Below are positions 22,285 to 32,065 of a DNA stretch of 64,000 nt, one piece after another; position 1 is the stretch's first letter; every line of letters starts with the position of its first letter. Below the pieces are notes generated by a model, which was not told the origin of the DNA, ran no database searches, and was given only the letters and a program-made list of their open reading frames with translations. The stretch is from Cytospora piceicola (taxonomy: Eukaryota; Ascomycota; Sordariomycetes; Diaporthales; Cytosporaceae). A program made the position numbers and the translations under genes. The stretch is from positions 186,001-250,000 of the forward strand of contig JALQBC010000033.1 of the NCBI GenBank assembly GCA_023375675.1, in the 5' to 3' direction.

Positions 22285-24761
22285 ACGGACCACCGAGTCC
22301 ATGTCTCTGTCCCCATTTTGATGGCCTCATTTTTCTTTCTCGTTTTCTCTCTTTGCTGATTCATGCTCTGGCTTCTTGTTTTACGCTTATCTCCTCTCGT
22401 CTCTTTTCAGTGTCGGCAATCACCCCTCACTGCATCATGATCTCATGGTTCTTTGGTTCTCAAGTTTCATCGATATATGCGTGCGACGTTCTCTGGTTTT
22501 CATGCTTTTTCTGTACTTCATCAATTCTGTCCTGGTTTTTGCCAACGCGGGGTTTTTTTTTCTACGGCACTGCTTGCTGGATCGGAAGGGCAATGGCATC
22601 TACTACTAACAGGCGTTCTTCTTTGCATTCTGCGGTCTGCGGCATCATACCCTTATACCCAGTCAACATTTTGCATCTCTCTTTCTGCTTCGGATATTAT
22701 AGACGAAGCTTGTATCACCAACTTTTTCTTACGAATTCGGCGGTTGAGGGGATTCACGGGCGAGGCAACAGGGTATTTCTTTTTCACGATACATGTTTTA
22801 TGACGGGCTTTGGAAGATAAAATCAAAACCATTGGAGGGCGGTGGGGTGGGTGAATCATTGGGACCACATGTAATAATAATCGATACCCTTCATGAGGCT
22901 CGCTGGTGGATGTTGCTCTGGAAGCACGCCTGCGATGGTTGAATTAACGGTTATTTCTTTCCTTCTACAACATCTGCTGCTGAAACCGCTCTTCGATATG
23001 TGTGAACTCTCTGTACGTCTGACTACATGTAATATTCACGACCACGTGCAAAACACCACAGGCAGCCAGAGTGTGCATGCTCGCTTGTTCGGATGGACAA
23101 GGTGCCCTTGCCCTTGCCCTTGCAACGCAGGGCCCGGGGGATGGTCGGTGAGCCCGCGATGTGCCCATGTTCAAACCCGAATTCGTTCTCGGTGAGACTC
23201 GGTCTGGCCCCCTGTCTTTTCTTATCGCGAAAGGTTCTTCATACCCTCATTTCAAAACTTTTCGAATCCATGTTCTAGTGTTTACGCCCGTTGAACGTTC
23301 CCGGTCCGGAGAAGTCGGACAGGTTTCCGGTCTCACATCCGACATCCCAGTAACCGGTGATTCCGGTTGTTTGAAAATTTGTTCCTTGTTCGCATGGGCA
23401 AAGAAAGATAAACCGGTGAGCATCATGGGCTAAATTCTTTGACTGACGAAATTGGATCGACAAAGTGGTTCGTGATAACCACCCTGCAGGTTTTGGTGGT
23501 TGGGAAAAACAAGGCCATGAACGAAAATCTTTTCAAGTCCCCCCCAAAATTCCCATGCAACACACCGTTCCCAGGCCCCGGTGCATCATGCACAAGAGGG
23601 GCCGTGTCATCGCTGCCACGACTCCCCCTGTCCGCATCCACCTCCGCATAAACCCACAGCGGGTCCCTGCCTGATCCATGATAATGGGTCGGCGGGGAGC
23701 ATTTTATGTGCTTTCCGCCGGACAAGCGCGCCGAAATAGATTGTGACTGGCCATTCTTTCTGCGATTTCGACTTTTGCATTTTCTGGCCTCGTGTTTGTG
23801 CGGATTTGTCGGTGACGATAAATTGTCGGCTTTGCGAACTTTGATGTAATACTGAGATAAACTACAAGCTCCTTGGTACACCACCAGGTTGGGCCCTGAT
23901 CCATGGACACAGTGATATTCCAGAGAAGAAATGTGGACCGGCTCATTTCAACTACACTATAGAGGATACTATCGCCGCCCGCCTCTCCACCGTCGACTCC
24001 TTGTCATCACTGCCGCGTCTTCGCTATCGTTGCCTGTTTGGAACCCGATTTGAATCACACCGCGACGTAGCATTCGCGGCTAACTTCATGGGGCTATGAT
24101 ACGGAAAACATCGGGATGAGCGAGACACGAGCCTGGACAGCCTTGGTGAGGCTGGCGCTACCGAACTTGGTGCTAGCGTATCTGTGATTACAAACCAAGG
24201 CGGCTGAGCCTTTGGTTCAAGAGATTATGTCGTCAAGAAGACGAGGCTGTCCCGTGCAACAGCATAATTTGATCGACGCATCTGTAAGCCGGGCGTGTCC
24301 TAGTGAGAAAGCTTTCTGTGGATCCTGGCAGGATGGTACTGGAGTGATGGTCATGAATAGAAGGCATTAAGCTGAGTTTTTAAAGCATATATCATATGCG
24401 ATAGAAGCTGGACGGCTGTCTAAATGCGTCGTGAGAATAAATCGGGTACCTGCTTGACTCCTACAAGAGTATGTAGGGACGATTCAGCGTACTCAAAAGT
24501 TAGTACATCTTGAAAATGGACGTGAAACTCAGTCCCACACTCAATATGTTCTTCACGAGGCACAATATCGCAAGGGGAAAACAAAACATCATGCCATTGA
24601 TACAACCAGGACTTGTTTTTTCCCCTACAAGACGAACAGACCACTAGCGTACATATATACCTGGGTAGTCTACGGGCAACCTAAGTAGAGTCCCCCATAA
24701 CCTTATACTCTTGTTGATTGTCCTTCTTTCTTCCCATCGAAATGGCAGTGCATGCGCTTCT
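22285..24761. other. Intergenic region, no gene supported
   Basis: The T-rich stretch 22300-22800 is probably the 3' end and flank of the BTB gene. Positions 23103-23124 hold a short CCCTTG triplication. Positions 23295-23420 are rich in CCGG and CCGGT boxes. From 23700 to 24761 the sequence has frequent stops on both strands and no motif. The 15-nt string TGTAAGCCGGGCGTG near 24281 also occurs near 18373. Confidence 0.5.
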
Positions 24762-26185
24762 TCATGTGACTGACTCTGTGCTTCCGTAATGAATGTTCGT
24801 AGGTGTATCTGCAAGTGCATATGCAGCGTTCATCAAGTCTCCCAGAGCATTCTTGAAGTAGTCGTTGACCTCCTGGAAGATGTCTCGGCATTGCTGGACA
24901 GTCAACTCCCCCCTATCAGCCCTGTCTGCAATAGACTTAAGCCCTAGCTCAATGAAGTTGAGCGTCGTATCCATCTCAACAGATTTTGCCGCCATCTCGC
25001 CGTCTAGTCTGGAATTCTCCTTTTCGTACTCTGCTACGGGCAATTTCAACTCAAGTTTGAGCCTTCTGCGCCGGTTCTCGAGGTGGTGCTCGAGTAGACT
25101 GACTTGAAAGCCAGAGAGCTGGATGGAACTCATGTATTGTTGTGATACCTCGAAACCCGCTTGATCAGACGAAGGGACTGCCGTATCATGAGGGGCTCCA
25201 AGACTGGAGGCCGCTTGAAGTCCATGACTTCATCGACATGCTCATGTACCCATTTCTTCATCTCCCAGGGCCGCTGCCAATCTTTGTCGACCTGGTCGGT
25301 GGGAAGCATGGGGGCGAACTGGGTCCAAAGTCTTCTCTTGTACTTATCGCTGAGAGCCGCCTTCATCCAAAGCGAGTGAAGATGGAGCTGAGCACATCGA
25401 GTACTTGGCTTAGAATTGTTGACGATGGGACGCAAGGGCTTGTCCATGAACTCAAAGACAATTCGTCGGTCAGTGAGGATAATGAGGTTGGCTGTAACAG
25501 GATGTGCTGGAACAGTAGGCGTCTCTCCGCGTTCCAAGCACTGGACTATCTTCTCGGTTCAGGCTGCGGTATAAGCCGCAAGGATATTCGCCGCGTAGAA
25601 CCCGGCCCAATTTCCCTTCTTAGGTTTGATGCCAGCAATGGTCTGAATATATTTCATCACCTCGTCCTTCGCTGTTCGGCTGGGGGCAGCCCCATTAGTC
25701 AGGCAGTCCTCTTGCAAGAGACCCGCGTGGAATATGATGTTGATGTTCTTCTGGGCGGCGATAGAGAAGCCGTCTTCTGGGGAAGCATGTCTTCGGTCGG
25801 AGAGGAGGTAATCGCGGACTTCGTCCCGAAGGTGTATCTTCACAGAACCAATGCCATCAAAGGCAACTAACTCATCTTTCTCCCTTTCTGATAAGCCACC
25901 TGTCCCCTCCGACCTGTTGTGGGTCTCTGTCAAATCGGCATGGGAATAGATTGGGCGGTCTATATCCGGTGCTTGAGAGACGTTAAGGCGCGAGACAGTT
26001 GTCGCATCTTCTTCCTCTTCATGGTCATGTAGCGAGAAATGCACAAGCTTCGGTTGACCTTGGCTATTGTACGTCAGTCCTGCGAATGAGCTCGTCGCGA
26101 TCGAGAGATGGTCGCGTGGGTCGTAGTCAGAACGCGACGAGTGACGGCGTTGAATTGATTGCTGCTCGCGTGGCGGGTATTTCAT
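24762..26185 (-). pseudogene. Broken paralogue of the unknown protein at 27573-28931
   Basis: Reading 26185 down to 25562 gives 208 codons, then an in-frame TGA at 25561-25559; the same frame resumes at once with TEKIVQCLERGETP and runs to about 25140. Beside the intact neighbour, the segments line up: HLRDEVRDYLLSDRR with RLHDKALDFLLEHRR, IVQCLERG with IQECLRKG, and the end GELTVQQCRDIFQEV with GELSVEECVEAVEDI. The TGA falls where the neighbour has Arg. A second lesion, a frame change between about 25250 and 25140, moves the reading into the frame that carries a Ser/Ala/Pro linker and the conserved C-terminal end. No GT-AG pair with usable phase removes either defect. An unusual intron or sequencing error cannot be excluded. 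The function of the family is not known to me. Confidence 0.7.
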
Positions 26186-27572
26186 GTCGATGGTTGCAAG
26201 TATTGGTAGACCGAGCTGAGCTTACTGGCCCACGATTTTCCCCCTGAGACTATCGGCTTTGAGGTTTCTTCGGCTGAGGTTGGACTCTGGGGATGTGAGT
26301 TCAAGCTGTGTTAGAAGGAGTGAAGGTGGTTAGGGTTGTTAAGAGAAGAGTGACATACATATCACTGATTTCCAGCTTGGTTTGGTGTTTTAACTGATCG
26401 AAGTAAATAACCGGCGCTAAATTCCTAGACGTGTTGTCTTCTCTTCGTCGAAAATGTTGCAGTACGTCGGGGTTGTCGCAAGGCTGAGAAGCGGGTTGTG
26501 CAAGTGGAATTTCAAGTGGTTACCTAGGTAGCTCCGCTACCTTGGTAGTCAGCTTGCGAGGTCATCTGATTGGCTTCGCTAACCACTACAAGTCTGTACT
26601 ACAGTACTTCGAAGCTGTAGGCCTTATAATGCAAGCTTTCGAACTGCGTTCAACCGGTTCTTTGGCTCAGTGGGCAAGTGTTAGCCCAACTACCTAGTAG
26701 GGCGCAGCCCACTCGTCGGCGAGCCTCACTGTTCCATCCCCGCTCATGGAAAACAAACCTTACAAGTCGGTTTTCTTCAGAAACAAATAGAATCTGAGCA
26801 TAGAGGGAGAAATTGCGGTCAATTGCCCCTATCCAAGTTGATGAAGAAAACGGAGAGCTCAGCACCTTGGGTAAATGGCTGAAGCAGTTTCTTTTTGTAG
26901 AGTCCTGTGGTTTTCATATTTGTCAAACCTGCGAAGCAGGTTATCGAAATATTCGTGTCATAGGTGCTCTGGGTATCACTTATCTAGTCATTGCGGCCAT
27001 GCTGGAATCCAGTGTTTACCCTTTGTAGACAGGTATATATAGCTTTACGCGTGAGTGCAGCAAATGATTGGGGCCCGTGGACTTTATGATTCTTTAGGGG
27101 TTGGAAAACCTCTACCAATCTCTAATTAAGTTAGTACATAAGTACATCCAAACCCAGCTACCAGTTTACAGGGTTTCAAACAACTTTGGAAAGCTAAGTA
27201 CCCTAGGGTATGTTTGGGAATTTAGAAATTCTGACAGCCTTGCCAATCGCCAGACCGACACGACATTGGAAAACCTCCAGAATACAAACACGACAACTCC
27301 AGCTGGTCACTTCTGGTTTTCTTAATATTCTCTCAGTACCACTGTTGCTGTCATAATTTTGATTGCGTGGATTACACATTCGTCCAATATACCTGCCCAC
27401 TCAACCTCTTTCCGGTATTTGGTTGTAATCGAAGCCTAAGCTTGTGTGGTAAGCTCGAAAGTCTCTCCTCCCACGATCAAGGGACAGTATATTGTCAACA
27501 ATCACACCCCATCGCATGAATTGTGCTAGTCGAGCTTTTCTCTGACAGAACCTCCCGAGACATAGAGACAAG
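26186..27572. other. Intergenic region between the divergent paralogues
   Basis: This is the divergent promoter region for the two family members, invaded by a SINE-like repeat (26645-26945). Small motifs CTACCTAGGTA-like (26521) and TACCCTAGGGTA (27199) are present. I see no coding region. Confidence 0.5.
26645..26945 (+). repeat. SINE-like repeat, copy A
   Basis: The 5' part has a tRNA promoter-like A box (TGGCTCAGTGGG at about 26652) and a B box-like GTTCCATCCCC at about 26731. The 3' part shares TGCCCCTATCCAAGTTGATG (26824), CTCAGCACCTT (26858) and GTCAAACC plus GAAGCAGG-like blocks (26922-26940), in the same order and orientation, with a second locus at 29980-30310. This is the layout expected of a tRNA-derived SINE. 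Only two diverged copies are visible, so the boundaries are approximate. Confidence 0.5.
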
Positions 27573-28931
27573 ATGGATGAGAAATCGCAGCGCGGGCGTG
27601 CATACATTGGACGTGATGACGCGTCCACCCTTGCTGGGTCTGAAATGACCTTCAGCAACAATCCTGACCGCTACAGTCTTTCACATAATGGCGGGGAGCA
27701 CGAACTATACGAAGAAGAGGACTTTGTGGTGATAACTGGATTCGACCAAGACCACACAAAAGCCGATAAGATGACGTTTTTTGGATTCGCTCCCATGCGA
27801 TATAGGCTTCACGACAAGGCCCTGGACTTCCTGTTGGAGCACCGACGATGGGCTGACGCTACCGACTCCGAATACACGGTCGGAAAGAAGAATGTCATTG
27901 TCTGTTTTGTTGGCCTCGCAACCATCGAGGATTGTCTTGTCTGCGAAGATGACGAGCGGCTTCTGCCCACTGTTGCATCCTTTGCCGCCCTGATGGACAC
28001 CCTTGGAATCCTACAGCGTCGAGGGCCACAGGCCCATACATTTATGAAAGCCATCCAGAGGGCGTTTACCAGGAGTCGGATACAGGAAATCCAAGAGTGC
28101 TTGCGGAAGGGCCACGAGTCACCACCTGTGCCGGAGCACCCGCTGGACAAGATGCTGTTGGATGTGGTGGACAGGCATATTACCTTCCTGTTCACCAAGA
28201 AGCCTTTGTCACGTCTGGCGGTCAAATTCCCTTTGGACAAGACCCTGAAACTCCGCTGCAGCGTTCTAAGGTCATTGCTAGACACAAAAGCTGGAATCAA
28301 CAAATGCTGGTCAGTATTCGTCCCTACCATTCCAGCTGCCCAACAAGCAACATGGCCATGGCCTTGGAAGGTAACGGCTTGGAGGGCTGAGCAAGCGAAG
28401 CTTGTCGGACACTCGGGGTCAGCCCAATCCAATCAGGCCAGGGAAAAGGCCGGTCCTAGCACCATTCCCAGCCAAACCAGCCCATCACAGCATATTCCAA
28501 GCCACTCGGAGTCGAAGACGCCCCAGCCAACTAGTCCAATGACAACCCCAAAGCCTCTCCAGGACAAGATTCTCGACTTCCAGACTGCGTTCAACGTCGT
28601 GAAGACTAGCTTCGAGGAGCTTCGACATCACATTCGCTCTGGAAACGTGTCAGGCCCCGAAACAAGTAAGGTAAAGCAACGAATCGACGAGCGCAGCGCG
28701 AATTTCCGGGACAGGATGAACCGCGTCATCACAAAGACGAGTAATGGAGGAGTGACACCCATCGTCCAGGACAGGGAACCTCTACACTCAGTCGATATGA
28801 GTACAGCTTTCAGAAACCTGGACCGTGGTCTGTTATCAATTATGACTGCAGCGGAGAAGGGAGAGTTGAGCGTTGAGGAATGCGTGGAAGCTGTAGAGGA
28901 TATTGTGGAATACTTCAAGGCAGCTTACTAA
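27573..28931 (+). CDS. Unknown fungal protein, intact member of a local paralogous pair
   Basis: Single-exon 452-residue protein; I do not recognise the family. The N-terminal 60 residues are low in structure and end in an acidic YEEED patch. Residues about 70-260 look globular and helical (MRYRLHDKALDFLLEHRRW, KKNVIVCFVGLATIEDC, HPLDKMLLDVVDRHITFLF, LRCSVLRSLLDTK). Residues about 285-335 form a Ser/Pro/Gln-rich linker. The C-terminal 110 residues are predicted helical, ending in GELSVEECVEAVEDIVEYF. No signal peptide or membrane segment is seen. The start (ACAAGATGGATG) sits in a good context at the beginning of the alignable region. A disrupted homologue lies divergently 1.4 kb away, so this is a local inverted duplication. 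It is flanked by two SINE-like repeats. Function unknown. Confidence 0.8.
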   Translation: MDEKSQRGRAYIGRDDASTLAGSEMTFSNNPDRYSLSHNGGEHELYEEEDFVVITGFDQDHTKADKMTFFGFAPMRYRLHDKALDFLLEHRRWADATDSEYTVGKKNVIVCFVGLATIEDCLVCEDDERLLPTVASFAALMDTLGILQRRGPQAHTFMKAIQRAFTRSRIQEIQECLRKGHESPPVPEHPLDKMLLDVVDRHITFLFTKKPLSRLAVKFPLDKTLKLRCSVLRSLLDTKAGINKCWSVFVPTIPAAQQATWPWPWKVTAWRAEQAKLVGHSGSAQSNQAREKAGPSTIPSQTSPSQHIPSHSESKTPQPTSPMTTPKPLQDKILDFQTAFNVVKTSFEELRHHIRSGNVSGPETSKVKQRIDERSANFRDRMNRVITKTSNGGVTPIVQDREPLHSVDMSTAFRNLDRGLLSIMTAAEKGELSVEECVEAVEDIVEYFKAAY

Positions 28932-29979
28932 CACTTGATGAGCATTGTTTACCTCGATGTCCAGCTCCAGAGTTCACGCCAGAAGTTCCACGAGCAGGGC
29001 ACATAGAAGAGCACACCCATACTCTCAGCGCCCCGAAGGTCGCCATCAACGATATCGTCGCACTTGAAATTCGGTATGGGAGGCTGGGAGCTGAGAAGGG
29101 CCCAATGAGTCATCACAAGGGAAGGAAGAGCTTTAGACATCATGCCGCTTCCTGGGATGTGAGGTGGATCAATCGCGGAGCCATATGATCGTTCCTTTCG
29201 GACAAAGAGATGTAATTATCAGGCTTCATGAGGGCAAAGAAGAAGCGTAAAATGCAGCAGGTTATCTCTATTGTACATCTTTATATCTGTTGTCAAGCAC
29301 AGCCAGAAGATGTGGAGTAGAGAGCTTGTAATACATTGATTGTACATGTATCATTAGACTTGTGGATCTACAAAATGCCGAAGCATTGCATGTGGTTTCG
29401 ACCCATCCATCAAACCATACCTGTATTGAACCAATGGAACACCCACAGACACTGGCCTGTTGACTGCTGACTGCGGACTGTAGGTCATATGTTATAGGCC
29501 AAGGGTCACATGCATGGGTCATAGTCCTGAGGTTGTAGATGGATTCAGATGCCATTGGTAAATAATCCTGCTGATTACCCTAAAGTAACCAAGTATTGCT
29601 CATGCAGTGATAAGTAATCCATGACGGCCCTAGATAGTCGAAGTGGTTGCATTGGCTGAAACTATCAGGACGAGCTGACCTGGGGGGCACCATCGATCTG
29701 GCATAACACGAGCCATGGGTTTTGATCGTGATCGATTTGTTGGGTCCATGTTGCCAAAAGAAGACTGTTCCTCAGCGCTGCAGGAAGGCCGAGGAAGCAG
29801 TTCAGTAAGTTATAGAACCAGACAAAGCCCTGGGGGTAGAGAGCAACAAGCTGAACGGTCATGGGGTGGCATAGGTGACCGTACCTTGTGCCACCACAGC
29901 AGTCAATCCCCAACTCACACAATCTGCCAGTTACCAACGACCCAGCTATATAAAACGTCTAAGATCCAGTACTGATAAC
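28932..29979. other. Intergenic region downstream of the unknown protein
   Basis: No gene is supported. The first 300 bases are probably transcript end and flank. The remainder contains short, overlapping open frames without motif support. A SINE-like repeat begins at about 29980. Confidence 0.45.
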
Positions 29980-30310
29980 TCCACGGTGGCTCAGTGGTGT
30001 ATTGCGTTCTTCGGCCAGCTGCCCGCCCGGTTCACAAGCACTACTATTCGAAGAGTCTTGCAGTCAAGTCAGCTTGTGTCAATTTTCCAATTAAAAAAAA
30101 AGAAAGAAAAAAAGAAAAAAAAAGAAGAAAAGAAGAAAAAAAAAGAAAAAGAAAAAAAAGAAGAAGAACTGAATTGAATATCAAGACACTTAAGCACGAT
30201 TTGCACATCAACTGCCCCTATCCAAGTTGATGCCGTGGCAGGGAGTCTCAGCACCTTATGGGCAAGTGGCCTGAGCGAATCTTTGTCAAACCATACCTGC
30301 AAGCAGGGAA
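29980..30310 (+). repeat. SINE-like repeat, copy B, with A-rich tract
   Basis: It begins with an A box-like GGTGGCTCAGTGGT (about 29984) and a B box-like GGTTCACAAGC (about 30029). It is split by an A-rich tract (30092-30168, runs of A broken by single G). It resumes with TGCCCCTATCCAAGTTGATG (30213), CTCAGCACCTT (30247) and GTCAAACC plus CAAGCAGG (30285-30307), matching copy A at 26645-26945. It has the same orientation as copy A, so the intact unknown gene lies between two direct repeats. Confidence 0.5.
30092..30168. repeat. A-rich (AAG/A) microsatellite
   Basis: About 77 bases of A-runs punctuated by single G residues. Lysine/glutamate-rich open frames read from it are artefacts of composition. 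Confidence 0.95.
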
Positions 30311-30962
30311 ATACTTTTTTTTGCCCTCCTTCCTTTTTTCTTTTTCTTTTCCCTTCCGGCAATTGGAGGTTGTGCACAAATCTTCGCCCGTTTCTACAGA
30401 CCCCCAAAGATATACCTAGGTATTCATTACCTCTCGGTCTCGGTAGCATTCTGTGCAAACAGCACAGGAAGACCGATCTTGCATTTCTATCCTTGTCGCA
30501 AGGTCCGTCATCAAAGGCTCAACGCCAGCCTCGCGATACCTAGGTACGTCAGCACCCTAACACACCAAACAAAGAGCGTGGTTGAACATCACTGACGGTG
30601 CACATGTGCGCAGATCATCAGCTCAGCAGTTTTCTTCCTCCGTCGTACCCTGTGTCAGACGAGCAATCGAACAACTCACCTCCGAAGTCATCCCTACCGC
30701 ATACCTCAATCATCTCTCCTCTCGAAACTTGTCTGTACCTGGCCGGTCTATCAGTGCCCTTACTCCACGGAGCGATCAAATCTGACCATGTACATGTGGT
30801 ACCTTCAGCCATGAACTATTGCGCATCACAGCACGACGTCTAATAAATGGCATAGGCGAGGTTGCCCATATCTGCGGCCGGGTCGGGATGAGGCACGGGC
30901 TTCCTAGGCTCGTCAGTACAAAAACACATCTCGAAGCTACCGTCTTTCGGCTACAATGAAGG
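30311..30962. other. Intergenic region
   Basis: No gene is supported. It contains a perfect ATACCTAGGTAT palindrome at 30412-30423 and a related GATACCTAGGTA near 30535. Short open frames lack motifs. Confidence 0.45.
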
Positions 30963-31511
30963 TCACTGATGTTCGCAGATACCTAGCCACCCGGTCTCGA
31001 GCCTGGGAAGACGACAAACACAGTCCTTGGCGAGATAAGAACCCGGCAGAATCTGATGGCTCGTCATGAGATCCCCCGTTTGGAAACAGCTCATTTCTGC
31101 AGGCAAGGCTGGATACATTTCCCTTCCGTTGTACGGAAACACCTCAGTCTTGGCATCGAAAGGGTACAGTCGCTCGAACCGTCCGCCACTGCACCGATTT
31201 GCATGGATGATCTTCGACACAATGAAGCCAACCCATTTCAATGTCTCCACCGTCGCCGCAGCCACATCTGCAATGTTCTGTCGCTGCGTCAGTTCAATGT
31301 GGCTCGCGTACTCTTGCACTGTCGTCATCCCTAAGGCTGCGGCCCTGACCTGGCTGGCTGCGACAGTCTGGGGCAGAAAGGGCTCCAAGAACTTCGTCAC
31401 GCTGAAGATCACGTTTGCGCCCCTGAAGGCGGTATTGAGCGAAGCGATATAGTTGAGGACCGCGCGCACAATCTCGGCGACTAGGTTGGCGAGTTGTCGG
31501 GACGCAACCAT
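30963..31511 (-). CDS. Hypothetical protein
   Basis: Open frame of 182 codons starting MVASRQLANLVAEIV. The N-terminal 100 residues look alpha-helical and moderately hydrophobic (VEIV/AVLNYIASLNTAF, VTKFLEPFLPQTVAA). The C-terminal part is Cys- and aromatic-containing (RCSGGRFERLYPF, PALPAEMSCFQTGD). I recognise no family. A short frame immediately upstream on the same strand (ATG at about 31642) could be an earlier exon joined by an intron, so the start is uncertain. It lies alone between the tannase-like gene and gene-poor DNA, and could also be a decayed fragment. Confidence 0.4.
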   Translation of the reverse strand: MVASRQLANLVAEIVRAVLNYIASLNTAFRGANVIFSVTKFLEPFLPQTVAASQVRAAALGMTTVQEYASHIELTQRQNIADVAAATVETLKWVGFIVSKIIHANRCSGGRFERLYPFDAKTEVFPYNGREMYPALPAEMSCFQTGDLMTSHQILPGSYLAKDCVCRLPRLETGWLGICEHQ

Positions 31512-32065
31512 GTCAGGACTCCACTGAGACCGTGAACATGGAAGTGGTCAGGACCTCCGAGGAATCGTCGGGCGACAGAGCCGCCATAAATGCCGGTGCG
31601 CCGACCAAGACAATCAGTTTGGTTCGGGCAGGAACGGACATTTTGTCCGTTTCTAGTTGGGAAGTCAAGGGTTTACGAGGTACATCTAATTGTGTCAGGA
31701 GCTGACGTCGGAGCTACAGTGGCGGAAATGACGAGTCTCGATGCTTTGCTTTCATCGCTGACGCATTCTATGTGCCAACGTAACCCCCCCAGATGAGAAT
31801 GTGAGGTTCACTCCCAACCCCAATGTGCCGATGCTTGATGCCGATGCGGCCCAAGTGAAAGGTGAAATGGCCTGCCTCAGTATCTCACAGCAACTCACCA
31901 TCACCTTGGGTAGAACTTGGCAGATCACTGGAAGCATAGATGAATACACGATACGGTCTTATATACGTAGAAGCGCCTGCGCCTCACCTATCGTGTCTAC
32001 GATGATCCCAAGTGATTGACCTGGGTGTTTACCTAAGTACATAGCCATGATCCACATGAAAGGCC
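31512..32065. other. Intergenic region
   Basis: No gene is supported apart from a possible upstream exon of the hypothetical gene ending at 30963. The 3' end of the tannase-like gene reaches in at 32066. Confidence 0.4.

Noticed and set aside
24270..24300. TGTAAGCCGGGCGTG shared with 18373-18387 as a dispersed repeat
   Set aside because: Only 15 nt match and flanks do not align; could be chance.
25130..25260. Short intron to explain the frame change in the broken paralogue
   Set aside because: Tested GT-AG pairs are too short (under about 50 nt), lack a branch site or give the wrong phase.
26645..26760. Possible functional tRNA gene
   Set aside because: A and B boxes are present but the arms do not pair into a cloverleaf, and the 3' portion matches another locus; better explained as a SINE head.
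30069..30230. Lys/Glu-rich open frames over the A-rich tract
   Set aside because: Derived wholly from a microsatellite inside a SINE-like repeat.
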